Position numbers and translations under genes: made by a program
Notes under the pieces: model-generated
Database searches by the model: none
Told to the model about the DNA's origin: nothing
Seen by the model: only the letters and a program-made list of their open reading frames with translations
Shown here: piece by piece, positions 27,773 to 39,261 of the stretch
Layout: each line of letters begins with the position of its first letter
Numbering within the stretch: position 1 is the first letter of the stretch
NCBI GenBank assembly: GCA_937967505.1
Contig: CALCJM010000036.1
Location: forward strand, 1 to 64,000
From: an uncultured Pirellulaceae bacterium
GTDB lineage: Bacteria > Planctomycetota > Planctomycetia > Pirellulales > Pirellulaceae
DNA length: 64,000 nucleotides
Reading direction: 5' to 3'

Positions 27773-28786
27773 ATGAAATCAGCCCAATACCTCCGCAACA
27801 AAACCATCGGCGTTGCCGAAAGCCAGTCCATCGCACCGGGTGACGGCGAAGTTCGCCTAAACGTTGGCTTCTGCGGAATCTGCGGAACGGACATTCATAT
27901 TTTTCACGGTGCGATGGATACCCGGGTCGCAGACCCTCAGATCATTGGGCATGAGGCATCGGCCACTGTTGCAGAAGTCGGCACTGGCGTGACCAACGTG
28001 AAGGTCGGTGACCGCGTCGCCGTTCGTCCGCTGAAATTTGGCCAACCGGCTGACTTTGACAAAGGGTTCGCCCACGTCGGCAAGAATCTCAAATTTATCG
28101 GCATCGATCTTCCCGGCGGTATGCAATCTTCGTGGACGGTGCCGGCCTATACGCTGCATCATCTTCCGGATGATCTCTCACTTGAGCACGGAGCGCTAAT
28201 CGAACCGGCCGCCGTCGCCTGCCACGACGTGCGCATGGGTGCAGTCCAATCAGGTGAAACGGTCGTGGTGATCGGTGGTGGTCCCATTGGCTTGCTGATT
28301 GCGTTGGTGGCTGTTGAAAAAGGAGCACGTGTCATTCTCTCTGAAGTCAATGAAACGCGGCTTGAGCTGGCACGCTCGTTAGGTATCGAAGCCGTCAACC
28401 CAATCAAGGAAAAACTGCCTGAAGCGGTCGATCGGTTGACCAACGGGCGGATGGCCGATTGTGTATTTGAAGTTTCCGGTTCCGCACCCGGCGTGGAAGT
28501 GATGACGGAAGTCGTCAATGTGCGAGCGCGCATTGTGATGGTTGCGATTCACCCACAACCCAAGCCCGTCAATTTGTTCAAGTTCTTCTGGTCTGAAATC
28601 AAGATGATTGGTGCCCGTTTATACGAGGAACAAGATTTTGATGAAGCGATCGCACTGGCCAGCAGCGGCAAACTGCACCTAGAAAAAATGATCACCCAAG
28701 TCATGCCGATTGACAAGGTTCAGGAAGCATTTGAAGCAATCGACGCCAATCCGGACGGGATCAAAACACTGATACAGTGCAGCTAA
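27773..28786 (+). CDS. MDR-family zinc alcohol dehydrogenase, candidate 2-keto-3-deoxy-L-galactonate 5-dehydrogenase
   Basis: 337-residue medium-chain dehydrogenase. The catalytic-zinc segment is GFCGICGTDIHIFHG (Cys37) with GHEASATVAEVG (His60-Glu61), and the cofactor site is VVVIGGGPIGLLIALVA. The usual four-cysteine structural zinc lobe after the GDRVAV strand is absent: residues about 84-110 have no Cys, so the lobe is replaced. Sorbitol/idonate dehydrogenases look alike. In the known anhydro-L-galactose pathway a dehydrogenase of this type oxidises 2-keto-3-deoxy-L-galactonate at C5, and the adjacent KduD-like reductase completes the epimerisation, so I favour that role. Substrate is not proven by sequence. 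Confidence 0.75.
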   Translation: MKSAQYLRNKTIGVAESQSIAPGDGEVRLNVGFCGICGTDIHIFHGAMDTRVADPQIIGHEASATVAEVGTGVTNVKVGDRVAVRPLKFGQPADFDKGFAHVGKNLKFIGIDLPGGMQSSWTVPAYTLHHLPDDLSLEHGALIEPAAVACHDVRMGAVQSGETVVVIGGGPIGLLIALVAVEKGARVILSEVNETRLELARSLGIEAVNPIKEKLPEAVDRLTNGRMADCVFEVSGSAPGVEVMTEVVNVRARIVMVAIHPQPKPVNLFKFFWSEIKMIGARLYEEQDFDEAIALASSGKLHLEKMITQVMPIDKVQEAFEAIDANPDGIKTLIQCS

Positions 28787-28808
28787 TGTGATCGACATGC
28801 CTCACCTC

Positions 28809-29034
28809 AACGTAGCTACCGTCGTCAGACGGTGGAGACCAAGAGAAAAGAGACAAACCCAACAGCAAACCTTTACCCACAGGCTCCACGCTCTGCCGAG
28901 CGTAGCCACGACGACATGCCTCACCTAACGTAGCTACCGTCGCCAGACGGTGGAGACCAAGAGAAAAAAGACAAACCCAACAGCAGACCTTTAACCACAG
29001 GCTCCACGCTCTGGCGAGCATAGCCACGACGAAC
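28809..29034. repeat. Two tandem copies of palindromic element A, inverted orientation
   Basis: Two copies with a 118-bp period begin at 28809 and 28927, filling nearly all of the 304-bp gap between the MDR and SDR genes. The order is reversed relative to 1681: the ACCGTC-GTCA-GACGGT hairpin comes first and ACGCTC-TGCC-GAGCGT second. The first copy has loops GTCA/TGCC and the second GCCA/TGGC, so the loops vary in step with the stems. The copies would lie within the operon mRNA. Confidence 0.9.
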
Positions 29035-29090
29035 GAAGAAAACTTTTTTCACCAAACAACCAACCAAACAATAATAAAAGCAACAGACTT

Positions 29091-29861
29091 ATGAGCAACC
29101 TGGCACAGTTTGATTTGACCGGAAAAACAGCCATCGTCACCGGCTGCAAACGCGGCATTGGCAAAGGCATGGCGATCGGATTGGCGGAAGCAGGAGCCAA
29201 CGTTATTGGTGTCTCGGCATCTCTGGAGACCAGCGGCAGTGCGGTCGAAAAAGAGGTCACGGCGCTGGGTGTTTCATTCACCGGATACCAGTGTGATTTC
29301 TCGGACCGCGCAGCACTGTACAAATTTATCGCGGACGTCAAAGCCAATCATCCGCAAGTCGATATTTTGGTAAATAACGCGGGGACGATTTTGCGTAAGC
29401 CGGCTGCCGAACACCCCGATGATTACTGGGACAAGGTCGTCGAGGTCAATTTGAATGCGCAGTTCATTCTGTCACGCGAGTTTGGCAAAGACATGATCCA
29501 ACGCGGCAGTGGCAAAGTCATCTTTACGGCATCGCTATTGACGTACCAGGGCGGCATCACGGTCCCCGGTTACGCCGCCAGCAAAGGCGGTATTGGGCAA
29601 CTGACGATGGCGCTGGCCAACGAGTGGGCCGGCAAAGGGGTCAACGTAAACGCGATTGCTCCGGGTTACATCGCGACAGACAATACCCAGGCACTACAGG
29701 ACGATCCTGATCGTAGCGCAGCGATTCTCTCCCGCATCCCGGCCGGACGCTGGGGCGCTCCGGAGGATTTCAAGGGCCCCGTGGTCTTCCTTGCTTCGGA
29801 AGCATCCAGCTACGTTCACGGTTCAGTGATGCTGGTCGATGGCGGCTGGATGGGAAGGTAG
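29091..29861 (+). CDS. KduD-like short-chain dehydrogenase, candidate 2,5-diketo-3-deoxy-L-galactonate reductase
   Basis: 256-residue SDR. It has the cofactor motif TAIVTGCKRGIGKGMA, the NNAG stretch VDILVNNAGTILRKP, the active-site YAASKGG (Tyr-x-x-x-Lys) with an upstream catalytic Ser, and the segment NVNAIAPGYIATDNT, which closely follows KduD (2-dehydro-3-deoxy-D-gluconate 5-dehydrogenase). In the 3,6-anhydro-L-galactose route a KduD-type enzyme reduces 2,5-diketo-3-deoxy-L-galactonate to 2-keto-3-deoxy-D-gluconate; its place between the MDR dehydrogenase and the aldehyde dehydrogenase supports that assignment. Classical pectin-pathway KduD is the alternative. Confidence 0.82.
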   Translation: MSNLAQFDLTGKTAIVTGCKRGIGKGMAIGLAEAGANVIGVSASLETSGSAVEKEVTALGVSFTGYQCDFSDRAALYKFIADVKANHPQVDILVNNAGTILRKPAAEHPDDYWDKVVEVNLNAQFILSREFGKDMIQRGSGKVIFTASLLTYQGGITVPGYAASKGGIGQLTMALANEWAGKGVNVNAIAPGYIATDNTQALQDDPDRSAAILSRIPAGRWGAPEDFKGPVVFLASEASSYVHGSVMLVDGGWMGR

Positions 29862-29864
29862 TCG

Positions 29865-29973
29865 TTTAGGCGATTGGCAGTTGATAGCTTACCGTTGACG
29901 ATGCTGCCAGCTTCGCGCCGACGCTGGCAGCGTCGCCAACGGATGGTAAATTCTTCACTGACAGTTGCCTTAA
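29865..29973. repeat. MITE-like palindromic element B, copy 1
   Basis: A 109-bp imperfect palindrome whose termini read TTTAGGCGATTGGCAG at the left and end in TTGCCTTAA at the right. The core hairpin pairs TTACCGTTGACGATGCTGCC, CAGC with the reverse-complementary right side around GCTGGCAGCGTCGCC. Its reverse complement matches the copy at 39147 along most of the length. No coding capacity and no clear target-site duplication was seen. It sits in the 193-bp gap between the SDR and the aldehyde dehydrogenase. Confidence 0.85.
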
Positions 29974-30054
29974 CAGACACACGAGTTTAAACACACCGCG
30001 CGGTAAATAACCGACGCAAGCAACCCCCGACGAAAAACCCGAATAGGCAGAACT

Positions 30055-31533
30055 ATGGCCAACGAAATGAAACAGGCTGACGGAACCAAAGAAGCTTACC
30101 GCATGTTTATCGGTGGTCAGTGGAAGGACGCCTCTGACGGCGCTCGGATGGACGTTGAAAACCCGACCACCGAAGAAATCATCTACACCGTCCCCAACGG
30201 CACCGTCCAGGACGCCCAGGCGGCACTGCAATCGGCCGCCGATGCGCAGCAGGCTTGGGCCAAACTGCCCGCTGTGGAACGTGGGCAGCACTTGATCGCA
30301 CTGGCCGCAAAAATTCGCGAAAACCAGGAGCACCTGGCAAAAATCTTGGTCGCCGAGCAGGGCAAAACGCTGGGCTTGGCCATGGGCGAAGTCGGTGTGT
30401 CGGCCGATTTTCTAGAGTACCCGGCGCATGGTGCACGACGTCTGGAAGGAGATATTTTTCCATCGGACAACCCCGATGAGCACCTGTTGATTCACAAAGT
30501 ACCCTACGGTGTTTGCGTAGGCATCCTAGCGTGGAATTTCCCGTTCGCGTTGGCGTGTCGAAAAATTGGCCCCGCGCTGACCGCCGGCAACACGATGGTC
30601 GTCAAACCACCGGAGATCACGCCGGTGGCCGTTCTGGAACTGGGACGTTTGGCACTGGAAGCAGGGCTTCCCGAAGGCGTTCTGAATGTGGTTACCGGTG
30701 ACGGAGCCGGTATGGGGCGCGCGCTGGTGACCAACAAACTGACCCGTCTGGTCTCGATGACCGGCAGCACCAAAACAGGCCAGAAAATTTTCGCCGATTG
30801 TGCACAAAACCTGACCGCCGTTCGACTTGAGCTTGGTGGTAAGGCTCCGTTTATCCTGATGGAAGACGGCGACGTGGATAAAGCCGTCGAAGGTGCAATG
30901 CTGTCGCGTTACCTGAATCAGGGCCAGGTCTGCACGTGCAGCGAACGATTTTATATTCACGAGGACGTTTATGACGAATTCTTGGAAAAATACATTGCCG
31001 CCAGCCGCAAACTGAAGTTGGGCGATCCGATGCTCGACGACACCGATGTCGGGCCAAAGGTAAGTCTGGTCGAACTCGAAAAAATGGAAGCCATGGTCCA
31101 ACGCGCGATCGATGCGGGTTGCAAAGTGGAGATTGGTGGAAAACGCCCGGAGGGGGCCGGGTTCGAGAAAGGCTATTGGTACGAGCCCACGATTTTAACC
31201 GGTGCAAATAACGACATGGAGATTATGCAGGACGAGATTTTTGGCGTGGTCAGTCCGATCATGAAAATCTCCAGTTTCGAACAGGCTTTGGAACTGGCCA
31301 ATGACAGCGACTATGGTCTGTCAGCGTTTCTGTTCACCAACGATAACCGTCGCATCCAACGGGCCGTTGGCGAGCTGGAATTTGGCGAAATATACGTCAA
31401 CCGCGGAATGGGCGAACAACGCCAAGGCTTCCACAATGGGCACAAATTGAGTGGCACAGGTGGCGAAGACGGAAAATACGGAATGGAGAACTACCTAGAG
31501 AAGAAAACGATGTATATCAATTTCTCTCAATAG
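30055..31533 (+). CDS. AldA-type aldehyde dehydrogenase, candidate 3,6-anhydro-L-galactose dehydrogenase
   Basis: 492-residue NAD(P)-dependent aldehyde dehydrogenase closest in pattern to E. coli AldA (lactaldehyde/glycolaldehyde dehydrogenase). Visible marks are LAWNFPFALACRKIGPAL and NTMVVKPPEITP (cofactor site), SMTGSTKTGQKI, the catalytic Glu in LELGGKAPFIL and the catalytic Cys in NQGQVCTCSERF. In the anhydrogalactose pathway an enzyme of this class oxidises 3,6-anhydro-L-galactose to its aldonate; location in the locus favours that role over lactaldehyde oxidation. The assignment of substrate is inference. Confidence 0.82.
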   Translation: MANEMKQADGTKEAYRMFIGGQWKDASDGARMDVENPTTEEIIYTVPNGTVQDAQAALQSAADAQQAWAKLPAVERGQHLIALAAKIRENQEHLAKILVAEQGKTLGLAMGEVGVSADFLEYPAHGARRLEGDIFPSDNPDEHLLIHKVPYGVCVGILAWNFPFALACRKIGPALTAGNTMVVKPPEITPVAVLELGRLALEAGLPEGVLNVVTGDGAGMGRALVTNKLTRLVSMTGSTKTGQKIFADCAQNLTAVRLELGGKAPFILMEDGDVDKAVEGAMLSRYLNQGQVCTCSERFYIHEDVYDEFLEKYIAASRKLKLGDPMLDDTDVGPKVSLVELEKMEAMVQRAIDAGCKVEIGGKRPEGAGFEKGYWYEPTILTGANNDMEIMQDEIFGVVSPIMKISSFEQALELANDSDYGLSAFLFTNDNRRIQRAVGELEFGEIYVNRGMGEQRQGFHNGHKLSGTGGEDGKYGMENYLEKKTMYINFSQ

Positions 31534-31560
31534 GGCATCATCTGGCTTTCCGATGCGATT

Positions 31561-31649
31561 TGGCGAGTTAGAATCTGGCGAGTTAGAATCTGAACAGTAA
31601 TCGCAGGAACGCTCCCTCCCCTGAAGGGCCTCGGCTTGACGAGGTTCCT
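31561..31649. repeat. Direct repeat and long hairpin between the dehydrogenase and the cycloisomerase
   Basis: The 15-bp unit TGGCGAGTTAGAATC is repeated perfectly in tandem (31561-31575 and 31576-31590). Further on, AGGAAC at 31605 pairs with GTTCCT at 31644, enclosing CCTCG-GCTTGA-CGAGG (31629-31644; the two overlap by one base, so only one can form fully). This 151-bp gap may hold a processing or regulatory hairpin; no known RNA motif is recognised. Confidence 0.5.
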
Positions 31650-31684
31650 CCTTTCCCATTTTTCCGGCCCTGAATATTTAAAAA

Positions 31685-32782
31685 ATGAAGATCGAGAAAG
31701 TAGAAACGGAACTCTACCACGTTCCTTTGTCCCGTCCGATGGAGGACGCGATCCACGGAATTCAGAAGAACTTCTCGCTGATCGTGGTGAAGATTACCAC
31801 CGATGATGGCGCGAGCGGCATGGGATACACCTACAGTGTTGGCGAGGTTGGCGGGACGGCGATCGCCACGCTGATCCGCGACAACCTCGCCTCCCTAGTG
31901 ATCGGGGAGGATCCGCGCCGCATCGAAAAGATCTGGAAAAAACTCTGGTGGGCCGTGCACTACGTTGGCCGCAGCGGCATTGCCGTATTCGGTATTTCGG
32001 CGATCGACACGGCATTGTGGGATTTGAAATCACGGGTTGCCAATGAACCGCTGTGGAGGTTCCTCGGCGGCGATGACAGCAAAGTCGAGGCCTATGGCGG
32101 CGGCATTGACTTCGACCTTTCCATTGAAGACTTGTTGAAGCAGGCCGAGGGATTTTTGGACGAAGGACTGCGGGCGATCAAGATCAAAATCGGACGCGAT
32201 TCGATCTCCCAGGAATGCGAACGGATCGAGGCCGTACGGAACTTCATTGGCCCCGAGATGAAGTTGATGGTCGATGTCAACATGAAGTGGAAAATCGACA
32301 AGGCGCTCAAGGCCGTCCGGGCATTTGAAAAATACGACCTGCACTGGATTGAAGAACCGATTATTCCTGACGATGTTGCCGGACACCGGCGGCTGGAAAC
32401 CGAGGGGCCGATTGCAGTCTGCACAGGCGAAAACCTCCACTCGATTTACGAATTCCGCCAGATGATCGCCGAAGGTGGAGTCTCCTACCCGGATGCAGAC
32501 ATTTCCAACCTGGGCGGAATCACCGCGCTGATGAAAGTGGCTCACATCGCAGAAGCATACAATCGCGATTTGACGACCCACGGTATTCAGGACATGCATG
32601 TCAGCTGCTTGGCGGCTATCCCCAATGCGTCGCTGTTGGAGATCCACGCGTTTCGCGTCGATGATTTCCTGATCCATCCGCTGGAGATCAAGGATGGCTA
32701 CGCCTATGCGTCGGATCGCCCGGGGCACGGGGTTGTGATTGACTGGGACAAACTTTCGAAACACCGCATTGGGCAAGGATAG
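31685..32782 (+). CDS. Enolase-superfamily protein, candidate 3,6-anhydro-L-galactonate cycloisomerase
   Basis: 365-residue member of the mandelate racemase/muconate lactonising enzyme group. Catalytic residues are in place: KIK at 166-168, metal ligands Asp197, Glu223 or Glu224 in WIEEPI and Glu249 in TGEN, and His299 in TTHGIQD. The HYVGRSGIAVFGISAIDTAL stretch and the GENLHSIYEFRQM segment follow, from memory, the pattern of the characterised 3,6-anhydro-L-galactonate cycloisomerases rather than other sugar-acid dehydratases. The ring opening would give 2-keto-3-deoxy-L-galactonate, substrate for the MDR enzyme at 27773. Other aldonate dehydratases remain possible. Confidence 0.82.
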   Translation: MKIEKVETELYHVPLSRPMEDAIHGIQKNFSLIVVKITTDDGASGMGYTYSVGEVGGTAIATLIRDNLASLVIGEDPRRIEKIWKKLWWAVHYVGRSGIAVFGISAIDTALWDLKSRVANEPLWRFLGGDDSKVEAYGGGIDFDLSIEDLLKQAEGFLDEGLRAIKIKIGRDSISQECERIEAVRNFIGPEMKLMVDVNMKWKIDKALKAVRAFEKYDLHWIEEPIIPDDVAGHRRLETEGPIAVCTGENLHSIYEFRQMIAEGGVSYPDADISNLGGITALMKVAHIAEAYNRDLTTHGIQDMHVSCLAAIPNASLLEIHAFRVDDFLIHPLEIKDGYAYASDRPGHGVVIDWDKLSKHRIGQG

Positions 32783-32857
32783 ATTTGTGGGGAAGAAACC
32801 CGGCGGGTCGTTTGCACACCGACTGAACCGGTCAGCTATCATTGGTCATTGATTTCC

Positions 32858-34075
32858 ATGAAACTCTCAAAACACAAAAACCATAAAATGAGTTCCTCAA
32901 GCATGAAATTCAAAGCAAACCTTCTGGCAGTGATCATTCTCTCCTTTGTTTCCACCGCTCATGCACAGACTCCTACCCCGGAGCAAATTGATTTTCTGGG
33001 CATTACGACGCCGGACAAACTGAGTGCGGCAACCAAACGCGCTCTCAAGTGGCCGAATATTGGTAACGAGTGGTTCGTTCAATTTTCCACTCAAGATCTC
33101 AAAGGCGACCTTGCCTATGAGGAGGGTGTTGTGCGACGCGATCCCAGCGCTATGATCAAGGAGAACGGCAAGTACTACGTTTGGTACTCGCGCAGCGTTG
33201 GCCCCAGTCAGGGATTTGGGGGCGACGTTGAAAACGATAAAGTCTGGCCGTGGGATCGCTGCGATCTGTGGTATGCCACATCGACCGATGGCTGGACATG
33301 GAAAGAAGAAGGCCTGGCCGTCCCGCGCGGTGAAAAAGGGGCCTACGACGACCGGTCCGTGTTCACCTGCGAAATCATGAAGCACGCAGGGATGTACTAC
33401 CTGTGTTATCAGACCGTGAAATCACCATACACCATTCGCGTTCAAAATCAGGTTGGCCTGGCGTGGTCGAAGTCTCCCAATGGCCCTTGGACCAAAAGCA
33501 AAGAACCGATTCTCAGCCCGGCAAAAAACGGTATCTGGAAAGGCACCGAACAAAATCGATTCATGGTGGAAAAGAAAGGTGACTTCGACAGCCACAAAGT
33601 TCACGACCCATGCATCGTGCCTTTCAAGGGAAAATTTTATCTGTACTACAAAGGTGAACAGATGGGCGAAGCGATCACCTTTGGCGGACGTCAGATTCGT
33701 CACGGGGTTGCCATCGCCGACAACCCCAAAGGCCCCTACGTCAAATCTCCCTATAATCCAATTTCCAACAGTGGGCATGAAGTCTGTGTCTGGCCCTATA
33801 ACGGTGGGATCGCCTCACTGATCACAACTGATGGCCCGGAGAAGAATACCATTCAGTGGGCCTCCGATGGAATCAATTTTGAAATCATGTCCGTGATCAA
33901 AGACGCGCCCCATGCAATCGGCCTCAACCGCGACGCCGACAATGAGAAAGAGCCGACGGAGATCCTGCGCTGGGGGCTGACGCATCAATACCGAACTGGC
34001 GATTACCAGGTGATTCGCCGGTTTTCATCCCGTCGCATCCAGCACCACACCGCCAAAGGCGAAAAAGCCAATTAG
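32858..34075 (+). CDS. GH117 family glycoside hydrolase (3,6-anhydro-L-galactosidase type)
   Basis: Exported five-bladed-propeller hydrolase of about 405 residues. An N-terminal signal ([19 protein letters not shown]) precedes the mature domain. GH117 marks follow in order: [55 protein letters not shown], and [13 protein letters not shown], whose His corresponds to the family acid. Family members release terminal 3,6-anhydro-L-galactose from neoagaro-oligosaccharides. Start 32858 is one of several; ATG at 32888 or 32903 is also possible and each leaves the signal intact. It closes the locus and would make the sugar that the upstream genes degrade. Confidence 0.88.
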   Translation: MKLSKHKNHKMSSSSMKFKANLLAVIILSFVSTAHAQTPTPEQIDFLGITTPDKLSAATKRALKWPNIGNEWFVQFSTQDLKGDLAYEEGVVRRDPSAMIKENGKYYVWYSRSVGPSQGFGGDVENDKVWPWDRCDLWYATSTDGWTWKEEGLAVPRGEKGAYDDRSVFTCEIMKHAGMYYLCYQTVKSPYTIRVQNQVGLAWSKSPNGPWTKSKEPILSPAKNGIWKGTEQNRFMVEKKGDFDSHKVHDPCIVPFKGKFYLYYKGEQMGEAITFGGRQIRHGVAIADNPKGPYVKSPYNPISNSGHEVCVWPYNGGIASLITTDGPEKNTIQWASDGINFEIMSVIKDAPHAIGLNRDADNEKEPTEILRWGLTHQYRTGDYQVIRRFSSRRIQHHTAKGEKAN

Positions 34076-34325
34076 AATTTCGGTTTGCCGATCCTGCGGG
34101 AATTTAACTCAAACGGGTTAAAATTGCAGTGACAGGTCGAAACTCCCGGTAGGCGATGACGGATCGGTGGTTCATATACTCGCGGGCCATCCCGGAACAG
34201 CTTGGCCCCGACCTCGCGTCTACCGGTGTCCCCGGTGAGGCGCAACACAGACGAAGTGGTCTATCCTCGGCGCAGCATTGGCTTTCGGCGGCTAAAGGCG
34301 ATGGGGACAGTAAAGGGTTTCTCCC
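34076..34325. other. 250-bp gap between GH117 and the DUF1549/1553 gene
   Basis: No gene, terminator hairpin or repeat was recognised here. The gap separates the sugar locus from the large cytochrome-type protein and probably holds a promoter for the latter. Confidence 0.4.
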
Positions 34326-37636
<3,311 letters not shown>

Positions 37637-37640
<4 letters not shown>

Positions 37641-39097
37641 GAAACAACAAACGAATGTGCACCGGAAACGACATCAACCCGTTTCGCAGTCGCCGAAAAT
37701 TTCTCAGCCAATTCGGCCAGGGACTTGGCTCAGTCGCACTGGGCAGTTTGCTGAATCCGGGTTCGGCCGCCGCCGCATCAGGCGACCAAGGCATCCCGGG
37801 GAAACCGGATTTCGCCCCGAAAGCAAAACGGATCATCTATCTGTTTCAGTCGGGAGCCCCATCCCAGATGGATCTGTACGACTATAAACCTCGCCTGAAC
37901 AGAGACCATGGCAAAGAGCTTCCCGAAAGCGTACGAGGCGAACAACGCCTGACCAACATGAGTGGTTTTCAGTCCAGTTTGCCGCTGGCAGGATCGCCTT
38001 TCCAATTCAAACAGCACGGTGACAGTGGTGCGTGGATCAGCGATCTGCTGCCGCACACAGCGCGGATCGCCGATGATCTGTGCTTCATCAAAGCGGCCTA
38101 TACTGAAGCCATCAATCACGGTCCCGGCGTCACGATGATGCAGACCGGTTCCCAGTTTCCCGGCCGGCCAAGCATGGGATCATGGCTGCATTACGGTCTG
38201 GGATCGGAAAACGCGGATCTGCCGGCATTTGTCGTCATGGTTTCGACGGAGCGCGGCGGTCAACCCTTGACTTCAGCGCTCTGGGGTAGCGGTTTCCTAC
38301 CGGGAAAATACGATGGCGTCGAACTAAGATCCGCCAAAGATGCCGTGCTGTATCTGAACAGCCCCAACGGCATCGATCGTGGCAGCCGCCGCAAAGCGCT
38401 GGACAGACTGCAACAGCTGCATCGGTTGGAACTGGAATCCACCAGCGATCCGGCACTCGAAACACGCATCGCCCAATACGAACTGGCCTTCAGAATGCAG
38501 ATGTCGATTCCGGAAGTCACCGATATCTCGGACGAACCGGAATCAACATTCGAGTTATACGGAAAGGATTCCAGAACACCGGGCACTTACGCGGCAAACT
38601 GCCTGCGCGCCAGGCGGCTGGCGGAAAAAGGCGTCCGTTTTATTCAACTGTACCAACCGGGTTGGGACCACCACAGCGGTATCACGGGGCAGCTGAAAAA
38701 TTCAGCACGAAAGACCGACCAGGCATCCGCGGCTTTGGTTACCGACCTGAAGAACCGTGGCATGCTGGACGACACGCTGGTAATCTGGGGCGGTGAGTTC
38801 GGTCGCACCAGTTACTGCCAGGGGAAACTGGACCCTGTTTCCTTCGGCCGCGACCATCATCCGCGTTGTTTCACCATGTGGATGGCTGGCGGCGGTGTGA
38901 AGGCTGGCTACAGCCACGGTGAAACCGACGACTACAGTTACAACGTGATCGACGGCGGCGTTCACGTCCACGACCTGCACGCCACGATCCTGCATCAGAT
39001 GGGTATCAATCACGAAAAACTGACATTCAAATATCAGGGACGACACTTCCGCCTGACTGATGTACACGGCCACGTGGTCAAAGACATTCTCGCGTAG
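37637..39097 (+). CDS. DUF1501 protein, Tat-exported
   Basis: 486-residue protein related to alkaline-phosphatase/sulfatase folds (DUF1501). The N-terminus has a twin-arginine motif SRRKFLSQFG (residues 18-27) followed by a hydrophobic segment. Family marks include QSGAPSQMDLYDYKP, the FIQLYQPGWDHHSGI stretch, and EFGRTSYCQGKLDPVSFGRD with DHHPRCFTMWMAGGGVKAG. It starts at GTG 37637, whose GTGA overlaps the previous stop; ATG at 37655 is a weaker alternative. This DUF1549/1553-DUF1501 pair is a recurring planctomycete operon of unknown substrate. Confidence 0.87.
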
Positions 39098-39146
39098 AAC
39101 ATCTGACGGGCACCTGCCAAGCGTCGTTTTTTCGTTTTCCTCACGA

Positions 39147-39256
39147 TTTAAGGCGGCTGGCAGTCAGGAATTTACCATCCGTTGCCGACGCTGCCAGCCT
39201 CGAAGTGAAGCTGGCAGCATCGCCAACGGTAAACTCTCAAATGCCAATTGCCTAAA
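39147..39256. repeat. MITE-like palindromic element B, copy 2
   Basis: A 110-bp palindrome, inverted relative to the copy at 29865: TTTAAGGCGGCTGGCAGTCA at the left corresponds to the right end of the first copy, and ATGCCAATTGCCTAAA at the right to its left end. The core is GTTGCCGACGCTGCCAGC paired with GCTGGCAGCATCGCCAAC. It lies between convergent ends of the DUF1501 gene and the RND pump, where it could act as a bidirectional terminator. Confidence 0.87.
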
Positions 39257-39261
39257 GTATC

